DNA of 37,221 nt from Erysipelotrichaceae bacterium (GCA_029974225.1 JARKSP010000002.1:1-37221); one strand, 5' to 3'; numbered from the stretch's first letter, positions 16,039-24,564 are shown. Numbers and translations are program-made. Notes: generated by a model not told the origin, from the sequence alone.

Positions 16039-17934
16039 TTAGAACAGTTTTTTCTTTTTAACGTAGACTATGACTCCAAAAACACCAGCAGCACTAATCA
16101 GCATGACTATTACCCACATCGTAATATTGATGTTGTCTCCAGTTGGCGGAACAGCATCCTTAGTGTACACAGCAGTAATGGTGGTATCCGCTGTGATGTT
16201 GGTACCGTCATGATCCCAGGCTCCGGTGTAGCCGCTCTTTGGCGGAACAGCCGGAGGATCTGCGACATCTTCGCCATTTTGAACTCCGATCACTGCCACC
16301 GTGGCTCCATCTGCCACATAGGTTACGTCAAAGACCTCTATTGAATAGTCGATATAGATCATGTGATCGACGTCTGGCGGAGTCACTCCGTATCCCTCAT
16401 TGTTGAGCTGCTGCTTGTATTGCTCTCTTACGGCAATCAGAGGAGTATCTGCCGGGTCAATGCTGACAGTTTTAGCGGTTCCTTCAAGCAGCAGTTCGGT
16501 AGCTAAATACACATGGACATTATTAAAGCCTGTAGCTACACAGACAATCGCCTGTGGCTGCTTGCCTTCCTGAGCCTTTGCTGTAATTGAGCCGTCAAAA
16601 ACTCCAACCGAAACATCATCAGCATGAATATCAATGGTTCCGTAACCAGCTGGATCGACATATGAACGATTATTATCACCAGTCAATTCACTGTTTTTAA
16701 CTTCTACCTGGGCTCCTTCACCCCATATAGTAAGTGCAATGACACCTGAAAGACTACTTTTTTCTATGCTGACAGTTGCTCCTGAAGCTGTTGCATCTAC
16801 ACTAACTGCAAGACCATTTTCAACAGAGACATTGACATTATCAAGTTTCAGGGTAGCAGGATTATTCTTAATGCTGATTCCAAACCCGCCAGGATTTCCG
16901 ACAATTTTGAAATTTTTAATAGTGACTTCATCGTTAGCATCAACGACAATTGCAGACCCGTATGATGAAGTCAGGGTGTATCCGTTACCGTCAATTGTCA
17001 CTTGGTCATTAATAATGACCGGACTGTTTATATCGATGTCTCGCAGCACTCCTACAAACCAGTCCGTGCCGGCAACAGCGTCAACGGCATCCTGAAGCGA
17101 ATAGTGATAGTTGTAGGTGGATGCATTTTTAGCTGCCACCGCAACAGGATAGACGATATGCCCCTCAACATAAACAGAAGGGTCAATATTCACCACGCCT
17201 GTTACCGATGCGTTTATCACCGCGTTAGATAACGTTGAATCTTCCTTATAGGCAATGATGTTGCTGTCTCCCGTGATGTTTACAACGGTGCCGTTTGTAG
17301 TATAGTAATTGTCAAAGGCATTAAGAATTATCGCGGCAAAGTCCTCGGTAGCAGAATCATCCCGGCTTCTAATGGTTGAATCATGAATATCTATGTTCAT
17401 ATGTTCGCCGAATATATACATCGCATAGTGACCTTCCAGATGGCTGCCGGTAATGCTGACATTGGCATAGCTTGTTCCTGCGTTCATAAGCAGGGCCATG
17501 TCAGGAAAATCTCCACCGCCGCCTGAGACCATCACACTTTCCAGAGTCAGGTCACCGCTATCACAGGCAAAAATACCGGCTTCCGCATCCTCGGCATAAA
17601 TATCCAGATTTCTAATGGTCACATCCTGTTTCGACTGAATATAGAGCGCAAATTTGTTCGGACCGCTGCCGAGATAGTTGATGATATAACCGTTACCATC
17701 AAGTGTGAGATTCTGGTTTACTATCCCTATATATTCATCTGCAGGTACGGTGATGTCCGACAGAAGCGTAACCGTGTCACCGGCCGGATCGGCGGCATTG
17801 ATGGCCTCCTGCAGCGAGTCATATTCAGCGCCTGAAGACTCCACTCTTGCTACGGCTGCCGCTTTTATCGTAGTCGGAAAGCAGCAGATCAGCACTGCAA
17901 AGAATACCAGAATTTTCAAAATTAATTTCTTCAC
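16039..17934 (-). CDS. Secreted beta-helix surface protein with sortase-like PPTGD anchor
   Basis: 631 residues. A signal peptide (1-26, ending TIKAAA) is followed by two related parallel beta-helix modules. Each opens with a 'LQEAINAA...GDTVTLL' type segment and a 'LTLDGNGY' strand: YDSLQEAINAADPAGDTV near 39 and HYSLQDAVDAVAG near 275, with TIDGNGYTL near 310. After about residue 530 comes a small FDVTYVADG...GYTGAWDHDG...TITAVYT domain of the InlB B-repeat/Flg_new style. The tail is PPTGD (596-600), a membrane segment and KKKK, a variant of LPXTG. Start is GTG at 17934 with AAGGA 5 bases upstream; an ATG overlapping it is out of frame and hits a stop at once. Likely a cell-wall adhesin or glycan-binding protein; no pectate-lyase catalytic residues are claimed. 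Paralogous to the next gene upstream (18420-20285). Confidence 0.88.
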   Translation of the reverse strand: MKKLILKILVFFAVLICCFPTTIKAAAVARVESSGAEYDSLQEAINAADPAGDTVTLLSDITVPADEYIGIVNQNLTLDGNGYIINYLGSGPNKFALYIQSKQDVTIRNLDIYAEDAEAGIFACDSGDLTLESVMVSGGGGDFPDMALLMNAGTSYANVSITGSHLEGHYAMYIFGEHMNIDIHDSTIRSRDDSATEDFAAIILNAFDNYYTTNGTVVNITGDSNIIAYKEDSTLSNAVINASVTGVVNIDPSVYVEGHIVYPVAVAAKNASTYNYHYSLQDAVDAVAGTDWFVGVLRDIDINSPVIINDQVTIDGNGYTLTSSYGSAIVVDANDEVTIKNFKIVGNPGGFGISIKNNPATLKLDNVNVSVENGLAVSVDATASGATVSIEKSSLSGVIALTIWGEGAQVEVKNSELTGDNNRSYVDPAGYGTIDIHADDVSVGVFDGSITAKAQEGKQPQAIVCVATGFNNVHVYLATELLLEGTAKTVSIDPADTPLIAVREQYKQQLNNEGYGVTPPDVDHMIYIDYSIEVFDVTYVADGATVAVIGVQNGEDVADPPAVPPKSGYTGAWDHDGTNITADTTITAVYTKDAVPPTGDNINITMWVIVMLISAAGVFGVIVYVKKKKLF

Positions 17935-17989
17935 ATTATTCCTTCACCCGTAAATTATAATCCTGTAATTTATCAGTAATACATTTTCC

Positions 17990-18095
17990 CGGACTTTTCA
18001 GTCCTCAGTAGCCTGTCACAGCTGGGCTGAACCGGAATATGATTCAGTCATACGCCAGCACAATACAGCTGACAGAAGAAGGCTAGTTTTCCTCT
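17990..18095 (-). ncRNA. Structured 5' leader of the first surface protein gene
   Basis: The leader can fold into a long stem: TAGCC (18085-18081) with GGCTA (18013-18009), then CTGTCAGCTG (18075-18066) with CAGCTGTGACAG (18024-18013, 2-base bulge), and CTGAA (18047-18043) with TTCAG (18031-18027) at the tip. A GAAA-capped hairpin GGACT/AGTCC (18004-17991) follows. Alternative pairing GCTGG/CCAGC is also possible, as in switches. It matches none of the riboswitch consensus sequences I know (glycine, c-di-GMP I/II, cobalamin, ZTP, fluoride). The region is also GC-richer than its surroundings. It could be a regulatory leader or a small RNA; the strand follows from the promoter at 18110-18138. 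Confidence 0.45.
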
Positions 18096-18109
18096 AACCT
18101 TTCAGAAAC

Positions 18110-18138
18110 ATTATAGTTATTATATAAAACTCTATAAA
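18110..18138 (-). promoter_or_regulatory. Promoter of the first surface protein gene
   Basis: On the minus strand TTTATA (18138-18133), a 17-base spacer and TATAAT (18115-18110). Start of transcription would be near 18103, giving a leader of about 170 bases with the structured element inside. The area is so AT-rich that other -10-like boxes occur nearby. Confidence 0.5.
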
Positions 18139-18295
18139 TTATAGTATGTTATATCATTATATATCTACATTTATCAATGCGTTTTTTTATAATTTGAATC
18201 TTATTTTCCTTAAGGTTTTCCCAGATAAAAGCAAGACCGTTATGTTTGTTTCGTTTTACACTTCCCCAATAAAACCGTAATAAATAATAAGGAAT

Positions 18296-18322
18296 ATGGG
18301 AACCGATTAAATCGGCTCCCAT
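18296..18322 (-). repeat. 27-bp near-perfect inverted repeat
   Basis: ATGGGA-n-CCGATT-n-AATCGG-n-TCCCAT, with 12 of 13 arm positions pairing. It lies about 100 bases after the second surface protein gene, in a 485-base gap between the two paralogous genes. No T tract follows on either strand, so it is a poor intrinsic terminator and could be a protein-binding site. The remaining gap (18139-18419) shows nothing else I can name; a 64-codon open frame there has no ribosome binding site. Confidence 0.5.
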
Positions 18323-18419
18323 GATTAATAAAACATCTTTCAATCATCTAAAATAATCAGAATATAAATTCACTGACAAAAGACAGATTACAAAACACCG
18401 CATGTGTGTTAACTGGATT

Positions 18420-20285
18420 TTATTTTCTTTTTTTTCTGTAAATAACAGCTGCGGCAATTGCTAAAGAACCCAGCAGTGCAAATATCACCAGTTGAGCTAT
18501 TCTGCTGTCAATTATTTTAAAAGGCGCTCTAGTATAGACAGCGGTAATGGTAGTATCTGCGGAAATATTTCTGCCATCATGGCTCCATTCTCCAACATAG
18601 CCTTTCTTTTCCGGAACAGCAGGTACATCCATAACATTTTCACCATCCTGAACTTTAATTACAGTAACAACATTTTCATCAGCCACATATGTCACATCAA
18701 AGACTTCCTTGGTATAATCTACCGCAATCATGTCGTCCTCATCTGGTGGTGTGGTCGCAAAACCTTCATTGTTAAGCTGCCTCTTATACTCTTTGCGCAC
18801 TTCAAGCAGACATTGACTATCAAATAGTAAACCAAGAATCCTGGCTTTTCCTTCAATAATCAATTCACTTTTCAAATACACCTGTGGGTCAGCAAAAGCT
18901 GCTGACTGGACCAGAACAATATTCTGATCTGAATTACCTTCATGAGATATGGCGGTAATTGACCCGCCGAAGACCTCAACAGTAACATCATTGGCGACAA
19001 TTGTGATAGTACCGCATTCATTACCGGGATTGTATGGTATATTGTTGATGCCTATTAATGTGGAATCATGAACTTCAGCGTAAGCTTTTCCGCCGCAGAC
19101 CGATAAAGCGATTATACCTGATAGATTACAACAATTTATATACGCTTTCGCTGCCTCAGCCAGAGGGGTGATATTAACCGCTGTACCATCTGGAATTGAG
19201 ATATTAACTTCGTCGAGTCTTAAAGCAGCTGTTTCATTGATAATATAAATTCCTACGATAGTGCCACCAATACAGGAAATTTTAAAATCTCTTATGCAAA
19301 CCTCAGCAACAGTATCAATAATTATTGTATAGTAAGTTTGTGAATATAATGATAACCCATTGCCATTAATTTCAATCTCACCATTGATGTTAGTGGCATA
19401 ATCAAGAGTCATGCTGCGGACAACTTCTACTGGCTGATTATTGGCGATTCCATAATCAATTGCTTCCTGAAGCTTATAGAATAAGAATAATTTCGGTCCA
19501 TCTTCGACAAAAGCCACAATCTCTTTAATTGTGCCGACAACCTCTGTCTGCTCATCAAGATTGACTTCAGCACTCAGGGTTCCGTTCAAGATTGCTACAG
19601 ATGGAATACCATCTTCATCTTTAGCAATTATCTTGCTTTTGGTAACATTTATGACCGTTTCCTCTGCTGAATATACATCACCTCTGTTGAGAACAATCGC
19701 CGCATAGTCTTCAGCATCACTGTAATCAGCACTGTAGATTTTGGTGTCGTTGATATTTATTGTCATATCCTGACCCCAGACATTTATCCCATAGTTACCG
19801 GTCAGATCGCAGTTATTGATATTAATAAAAGCCTTGCTGGAATCCAGCGTCAGATACAGTGCATAGTGTGGGACATCTGATTCAAAACCACGAACAATAA
19901 CATTGTCAAGAGTTAAGGTGCCGCCATCTTCATAGCTGATACCTCTATCAGACAATTTTGCCACAATCCTCATATTCTTAAGCGTAACATTACGTTTGCT
20001 TCCGTCTGAATATGCGATGACCAAGGCTGCATATTCCCCGAAGTAGTAAATCTCGCAGTTATTTCCCTCAATGATGATGGATTTGTCAATTGTAATAGGC
20101 GCAGTGGTGTTGCTGTCCTGAAGCAGTGTTACGGTATCACCGTTTTTAGCCGCATTAACCGCCTCCTGAACGGTCGCATATTCAACACCGTTGACCTTGG
20201 CTACGCCGGCTGCCCGTACCGGAACAGTAAGGCAGCCCAGCAATACTGCCAGACATACCACAATGCTCAAAATGAATTTCCTCAT
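18420..20285 (-). CDS. Secreted beta-helix surface protein with C-terminal membrane anchor
   Basis: 621 residues from ATG 20285, chosen because GGAGG lies 7 bases upstream and a good signal peptide (MRKFILSIVVCLAVLLG...PVRAAG) begins there; the frame stays open 42 codons further upstream without any start signal. The layout copies the neighbour at 16039-17934: two modules opening YATVQEAVNAAKNGDTVTLL and FYKLQEAIDYGIANN, then a FDVTYVADE...GYVGEWSHDG...TITAVYT domain. The tail differs: it has a transmembrane helix and RKKRK but no LPXTG-like motif, so it should stay in the membrane rather than be linked to the wall. Tandem duplication followed by divergence is the simplest history. The function is unknown; surface adhesion or glycan binding is a guess. 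Confidence 0.87.
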   Translation of the reverse strand: MRKFILSIVVCLAVLLGCLTVPVRAAGVAKVNGVEYATVQEAVNAAKNGDTVTLLQDSNTTAPITIDKSIIIEGNNCEIYYFGEYAALVIAYSDGSKRNVTLKNMRIVAKLSDRGISYEDGGTLTLDNVIVRGFESDVPHYALYLTLDSSKAFININNCDLTGNYGINVWGQDMTININDTKIYSADYSDAEDYAAIVLNRGDVYSAEETVINVTKSKIIAKDEDGIPSVAILNGTLSAEVNLDEQTEVVGTIKEIVAFVEDGPKLFLFYKLQEAIDYGIANNQPVEVVRSMTLDYATNINGEIEINGNGLSLYSQTYYTIIIDTVAEVCIRDFKISCIGGTIVGIYIINETAALRLDEVNISIPDGTAVNITPLAEAAKAYINCCNLSGIIALSVCGGKAYAEVHDSTLIGINNIPYNPGNECGTITIVANDVTVEVFGGSITAISHEGNSDQNIVLVQSAAFADPQVYLKSELIIEGKARILGLLFDSQCLLEVRKEYKRQLNNEGFATTPPDEDDMIAVDYTKEVFDVTYVADENVVTVIKVQDGENVMDVPAVPEKKGYVGEWSHDGRNISADTTITAVYTRAPFKIIDSRIAQLVIFALLGSLAIAAAVIYRKKRK

Positions 20286-20511
20286 ATTATTTTCCTCCAT
20301 GAACCAGTGTTCATATTTTATTAAACAAACATATACCAGAACTCTTTCGATTCTAACAGCCATTATAGCTATACTGATCTGAAAAGAAATGTTAACAATC
20401 AGCTTTCGCATAACTCTGACAATAGAAAGTAAAAATATCGGGCTTTTACAAACATTTTAAGAACTTGAATTTTTTTAATTATTATATTAATCTAATGTCT
20501 GTGCTATAGAA

Positions 20512-20541
20512 ATTATAACACTCTATTTTTAAAGTTATCAA
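20512..20541 (-). promoter_or_regulatory. Promoter of the second surface protein gene
   Basis: TTGATA (20541-20536), an 18-base spacer and TATAAT (20517-20512) preceded by TGT (extended -10). Transcription would begin near 20505, which leaves an unusually long leader of about 220 bases before the ATG at 20285. The leader is AT-rich; I see no strong hairpin in it. Confidence 0.7.
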
Positions 20542-20569
20542 TACTTTTCTATTTTCAGGGAAAATAAGT

Positions 20570-20575
20570 TATAAT
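20570..20575 (+). promoter_or_regulatory. Probable -10 box of the HAD gene
   Basis: TATAAT at 20570-20575, 21 bases before the ATG at 20596. The -35 (TTTCTA, 20546-20551) is weak. It diverges from the surface protein promoter and the two share the 20512-20575 stretch. Confidence 0.45.
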
Positions 20576-20595
20576 TGAAAAAGCGAGATTATATT

Positions 20596-21267
20596 ATGGC
20601 AGTAATTTTTGATTTTAACGGAACAATAATATTTGATAAAGCCATCATTGACCAGTCATGGCAGCAGTTTTTTTATAATCACACCGGCATCAGATATACC
20701 CCAGAACAGTTAAAACCATATATTCATGGTTTTAATCCTGATGTGACAATAAGGTTCTTTTTAAAAGATAAATTTGACCAGCAGATGATGCAGCAGCTGA
20801 TTGATGAAAAAGAAACCATTTATCGCGAACTTTGTAAAAAAAATGAAAATAACATCTATAAACTGGCCGATGGTATTGAACAGTTTCTAGATGAACTTAA
20901 AAAAAGAGAGATTCCCTGTACGATTGCTACAGCGGCTCCCAGCACCAATGTTGACTTTTTCTTTCAGTCACTGAAACTGGACCGCTGGTTTAAAAGAGAT
21001 GATGTGGTCGGCTCTGACCACACATTTCCAGGAAAGCCTAATCCGGAAATCTATCTGAGAGCTGCCGGAAAATTAAATACTGCTATTCAGGACTGTGTTA
21101 TCTTTGAGGATGCGGAAAGTGGGATTCAGGCGGCTATAAACGCTAACGCCAGGACGGTGGTGGGAGTAAGCTCCCTATTGAGCAGACAGCAGTTATTGGA
21201 TCTAGGTTCTGATATCGTTATTGATAACTATAAGGAATTAGATTTACTGTTAAAAATTGTTTTATAG
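20596..21267 (+). CDS. HAD-IA family protein, beta-phosphoglucomutase-like, with DxN motif
   Basis: 223 residues from ATG 20596 (a TTG at 20575 overlaps the -10 box and is not credible). The fold is that of the beta-phosphoglucomutase/phosphonatase group: FDFNGTIIFD at the start, ATAAPSTNV as motif II, GKPNPEIY as the lysine motif, and VIFEDAESGIQAA as motif IV. The second aspartate of the catalytic DxD, the general acid/base, is asparagine (N8). DFNGT occurs in a known subset of such proteins, so activity is possible but altered. Substrate unknown. It is monocistronic: a separate promoter for def follows. Confidence 0.85.
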   Translation: MAVIFDFNGTIIFDKAIIDQSWQQFFYNHTGIRYTPEQLKPYIHGFNPDVTIRFFLKDKFDQQMMQQLIDEKETIYRELCKKNENNIYKLADGIEQFLDELKKREIPCTIATAAPSTNVDFFFQSLKLDRWFKRDDVVGSDHTFPGKPNPEIYLRAAGKLNTAIQDCVIFEDAESGIQAAINANARTVVGVSSLLSRQQLLDLGSDIVIDNYKELDLLLKIVL

Positions 21268-21288
21268 TTAATTTATTGTCAATTTAAA

Positions 21289-21317
21289 TTGATTACATAT
21301 TATTTTTTCTGTATAAT
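21289..21317 (+). promoter_or_regulatory. Promoter of def-rnj
   Basis: TTGATT (21289-21294), a 17-base spacer and a consensus TATAAT (21312-21317). Start would be near 21324, giving a leader of about 60 bases before def. Confidence 0.8.
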
Positions 21318-21386
21318 ACTTGTAGAAAAATAGAAATAATAATCTATATTTCAGAAATTAACTTTTAACTTGTTAGGAGATTTTAT

Positions 21387-21941
21387 ATGTTTATTGATTC
21401 AAAAAATATCTTGCTGGATAGCGATCCGATTTTGCGGAAAAAAGCTGTCAGCGTTTGTGTGCCCTTATCTGCTGAAGACAGGGAAGTTTTAGAAGCTATG
21501 CTTGAATATGTCAGAAATTCACAGGATGAAAAATTCTGCGAAGAATATAATGTCCGACCATCAGTCGGTATTGCTGCTCCTCAAATTGGAGTGAGCAAGA
21601 AAATGATTGCTGTCTCGATTAAAGGTGAAGATGAACAGGTAATCGAATTTGCTCTGGCTAATCCTAAAATAATAGCCAATTCAACCAAGAAAACCTATCT
21701 GGAAAATGGCGAATCATGTCTTAGTGTCGCTACCGATGTTGAGGGAATTGTTTTAAGACATCAGCGAATAACTGTCAGAGCCTACAATATGTTAACGGAT
21801 AAAGTTGAAGAGATAAAGCTGAAAGGATATCCTGCTGTAGTAATGCAGCATGAAATTGACCACTTGAAAGGTATTCTTTATTATGACCATATCGACAGGA
21901 TAGATCCGCTATATAAGCCAGCGGATGCTATCAGTATTTAG
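21387..21941 (+). CDS. def: Peptide deformylase
   Basis: Def removes the formyl group from the N-terminal methionine of new proteins, a metalloenzyme of the cytoplasm. The 184 residues carry the three motifs: GIAAPQIG (61-68), ESCLSV with metal-binding C111, and HEIDH (155-159) with the two metal histidines and the catalytic glutamate. In motif 2 the usual EGCLS is ESCLS. The insert between the start and motif 1 and the length make it a type 2 (Gram-positive) enzyme. Ribosome binding site TTAGGAGATT. RNase J follows after 14 bases, so the two are co-transcribed; def-like genes also lie near rnjA in Bacillus. Confidence 0.96.
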   Translation: MFIDSKNILLDSDPILRKKAVSVCVPLSAEDREVLEAMLEYVRNSQDEKFCEEYNVRPSVGIAAPQIGVSKKMIAVSIKGEDEQVIEFALANPKIIANSTKKTYLENGESCLSVATDVEGIVLRHQRITVRAYNMLTDKVEEIKLKGYPAVVMQHEIDHLKGILYYDHIDRIDPLYKPADAISI

Positions 21942-21955
21942 AAGGAGGGGGTATT

Positions 21956-23689
21956 ATGAGCGAGTCCAATAAATTTAATTCACGCAAAATTTCTTCTTTT
22001 CTTCCAACCGATACTCGTATTTTTGCCCTAGGAGGAATGGGAGAAGTTGGAAAAAACCTATACTGTATTGAAGGAGACGATGAAATTATCATCATTGACT
22101 CTGGTTTGATATTTCCGAATGAAGAATTACTGGGGGTAGAATATGTTATCCCCGATTATACTTACCTGATTAAAAATCAGGAAAAAATAAAAGCTTTGTT
22201 TATCACTCACGGTCACGAAGACCATATCGGTGGCATCCCTTACCTTTTAAGAGTCTGTAATATTCCCGATATTTATGGTCCTGAATTTGCGATTGCCTTA
22301 GTGGAAAAGAAGCTTGAAGATGCCAGACTTCTGGCTAACACGACATTGCATGTGGTTAAAAACACCACCGACTTCCGATTCACTTCCAAGCATTTCCATG
22401 TCGCTTTTTTTCATGTTGTCCACTCCATCCCTGATTCATACGGTATCGCGATTAAAACACCGAATGGCTGGATTATGTCAACAGGAGACTTTAAATTTGA
22501 TCTGACTCCGGTCGGAAACAATTCAGACTATCAGATAATCTCCTTTATGGGTCAGTTCGGCATCAGCCTACTGTTATCGGACTCAACCAATTCCGCAGTC
22601 CACGGCTTTTCAATCAGTGAAAAACAGGTAGCTAAATCAATTTCCGAAATCATCGCCAAAACAAAAGGGCGTTTGATTATCGCAACTTTCTCAAGTAATG
22701 TTCATAGAATTCAGCAGATTATCTCCGGAGCAATCGCCCACAATAGAAAAATCAGCATTGTCGGACGCAGTATGGAAAATGTTGTCCAGATTGGCAGAAG
22801 ACTGGGGCATATTCACGCCAGTGAAGATGATTTTGTTGATCCGGAACTACTGAACACTTATCCGACAAATAAGATATGTATCCTGTGTACCGGTTCCCAG
22901 GGAGAACCGATGGCGGCCTTAAGCAGGATGGCTAACGCCTCACATCGATATATCAAGATTATTCCGGGAGATACAGTAATCTTCTCTTCAAATCCAATTC
23001 CCGGCAATGAAATAAGCGTTAACTCTATTGTTAATTCATTAACCAGACTTGGAGCCAATGTCTTGACCAATTCACTGCTGAACAACCTGCATACCACTGG
23101 ACACGCCTCTCAGGAGGAACAGAAGCTGATGCTGCAGCTGGTCAAACCTAAATATTTTATGCCCATGCATGGAGAATATAAAATGCTTAAAACCCATGCT
23201 GATACCGCTGTTGAAACCGGTGTGCCGGAAGAAAACATCTTCATCTGTGCTAATGGTAACGTCGTTGTTTTAAGAGATGAAGAAGCCTTTTTATGGGAGC
23301 ATAAGATTCCTACTGATGATATCTATATTGATGGTAATGATTCCAGCGGCATTGCTACTGCTGTTTTAAAAGACCGCAGTATCTTAGCTGATAATGGCTT
23401 AGTTGCCGCAATCGTAGCCATTGATTCCAGAACTAATTCCATCCTGTGTCGACCAAATATCATTTCAAGAGGTTTTGTCTATATCAAAGAGGGACAGATG
23501 ATGCTAAAAGAAGGTGAACTGTTGATCTATGAAGCTTTAAGAAAGAAGATGCAGCAGAAAACAACCTTTGGTGAATTGAAGAATACCATTAGAGAAACCC
23601 TGGAACCATATTTGTATTCCAAGACCAACAGACAGCCAATAGTCATTCCGGTTGTCCTTAACTATATTGATTCGGAATTCAGGAAATAG
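21956..23689 (+). CDS. rnj: Ribonuclease J
   Basis: RNase J is the 5'-to-3' exonuclease and endonuclease central to RNA decay in Bacillota. The 577-residue product has an N-terminal FALGGMGEVGKNLY, the metallo-beta-lactamase metal site HGHEDHIGG (85-93), a STGDFKFD motif, SDSTNS, the beta-CASP region with ATFSSNVHRIQQ and GRSMENV, GSQGEPMAAL, and HTTGHASQEEQK followed by PKYFMPMHGEY. The C-terminal domain completes the chain. AGAAGGAGG precedes the ATG. J1 and J2 cannot be told apart here. Its stop codon lies inside the stem of the following terminator. Confidence 0.95.
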   Translation: MSESNKFNSRKISSFLPTDTRIFALGGMGEVGKNLYCIEGDDEIIIIDSGLIFPNEELLGVEYVIPDYTYLIKNQEKIKALFITHGHEDHIGGIPYLLRVCNIPDIYGPEFAIALVEKKLEDARLLANTTLHVVKNTTDFRFTSKHFHVAFFHVVHSIPDSYGIAIKTPNGWIMSTGDFKFDLTPVGNNSDYQIISFMGQFGISLLLSDSTNSAVHGFSISEKQVAKSISEIIAKTKGRLIIATFSSNVHRIQQIISGAIAHNRKISIVGRSMENVVQIGRRLGHIHASEDDFVDPELLNTYPTNKICILCTGSQGEPMAALSRMANASHRYIKIIPGDTVIFSSNPIPGNEISVNSIVNSLTRLGANVLTNSLLNNLHTTGHASQEEQKLMLQLVKPKYFMPMHGEYKMLKTHADTAVETGVPEENIFICANGNVVVLRDEEAFLWEHKIPTDDIYIDGNDSSGIATAVLKDRSILADNGLVAAIVAIDSRTNSILCRPNIISRGFVYIKEGQMMLKEGELLIYEALRKKMQQKTTFGELKNTIRETLEPYLYSKTNRQPIVIPVVLNYIDSEFRK

Positions 23690-23711
23690 TGAGTTAACTC
23701 ACTATTTTTTA
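23684..23711 (+). terminator. Terminator of def-rnj
   Basis: A perfect 24-base palindrome, AAATAGTGAGTT and AACTCACTATTT (23684-23707), followed by further T's. The rnj stop TAG (23687-23689) is in the left arm. Confidence 0.85.
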
Positions 23712-23735
23712 TGTTAGAATGTTAATGGTGGTTTG

Positions 23736-24530
23736 ATGATAAAAAGAAAAAAAGTCTTAGTATTGACAATGTCAGCTCTTATATTTGTTCTGATATCAAG
23801 CATGATAGTTTTTTGGCGTGGCAAATATGTTGTTCCCTATAATTTCAAAGTATCATACATCAATGTAACATCGGAAAAGATTCCAGCCAATTTTAATGAT
23901 GTCAAAATTCTTTTTTTAACCGATATTGAATATGGTTATCTGTTTAATGAACAGCATATTTCCAAACTTAAGACAGCTATCAATAATCTTGATATTGATA
24001 TTGTTCTGTTTGGCGGAGATTTGTTTGATAAGAACTATGCTCCTGTCAGCAGTGATGTCGATATTCTTACTGACCTGCTGTCTTCTGTTGAAGCACCGCT
24101 GGGAAAATTTGCGATTCTGGGTGATTTTGATTTTGTCAGTGAAACAAGAGAAATACTGGTTAAAAGAATCCTGTCGGATTCTAATTATGAACTTATTACT
24201 TCCGAAATGAAGCTTTATAATAATCCAACCGGCTATATTACCCTATATGGCGACAACTATGGCAGTCATACTATTGAACAGATATCGACAGAGACTTACT
24301 CAATTGTTTTACTGCATGGAACTGACACCTATAAAAATCTGTCTTTGAGTATAAATCTGGTGCTTAGTGGTCACAGTCATGATAAGCAGGTCAATTTCTT
24401 TTCTAAGGCTGACTACAAGTTTGGCAGAACCAAAAACCTCTATCGCAGCAGAGGTATCGGATTAACAGAATTTGACTATCGAATTTTCAGTGATCCAGAA
24501 CTTGTCGTTATAATCTTAAAATCAAAATAG
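23736..24530 (+). CDS. Membrane-anchored metallophosphoesterase-like protein with altered metal site
   Basis: 264 residues from ATG 23736 (GGTGG 4 bases upstream). An N-terminal transmembrane helix (about 7-27) anchors a YkuE/YaeI-like calcineurin phosphoesterase domain outside the cell. The motif order is kept: LTDIEYG (63-65) where DxH is expected, GDLFD (94-98) as normal, GDFDF (129-133) in place of GNHD, H194 in LLHGTD and GHSH (212-215). Three usual ligand or catalytic residues (first His, Asn, His) are therefore replaced by Glu, Asp and Phe. It may bind different metals or be inactive. In YaeI-like relatives the substrate is UDP-diacylglucosamine or a cell-envelope compound; no specific role can be given here. 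Confidence 0.8.
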   Translation: MIKRKKVLVLTMSALIFVLISSMIVFWRGKYVVPYNFKVSYINVTSEKIPANFNDVKILFLTDIEYGYLFNEQHISKLKTAINNLDIDIVLFGGDLFDKNYAPVSSDVDILTDLLSSVEAPLGKFAILGDFDFVSETREILVKRILSDSNYELITSEMKLYNNPTGYITLYGDNYGSHTIEQISTETYSIVLLHGTDTYKNLSLSINLVLSGHSHDKQVNFFSKADYKFGRTKNLYRSRGIGLTEFDYRIFSDPELVVIILKSK

Positions 24531-24558
24531 GCAGCTGAATCAGACGGCTGCCTTTTTT
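24530..24558 (+). terminator. Terminator of the metallophosphoesterase gene
   Basis: GGCAGC (24530-24535) and GCTGCC (24547-24552) around an 11-base loop, then T6. It overlaps the stop codon and lies between two convergent genes. Confidence 0.88.
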
Positions 24559-24564
24559 ATTGCT

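Noticed and set aside
18149-18343. 64-codon open frame on the minus strand between the two surface protein genes
   Set aside because: TTG start without a ribosome binding site, contains the 27-bp palindrome, no recognisable similarity, and lies in an AT-rich gap where chance frames are common.
20286-20411. 42-codon extension of the second surface protein
   Set aside because: No ribosome binding site at its ATG, and a proper signal peptide with GGAGG starts at 20285.
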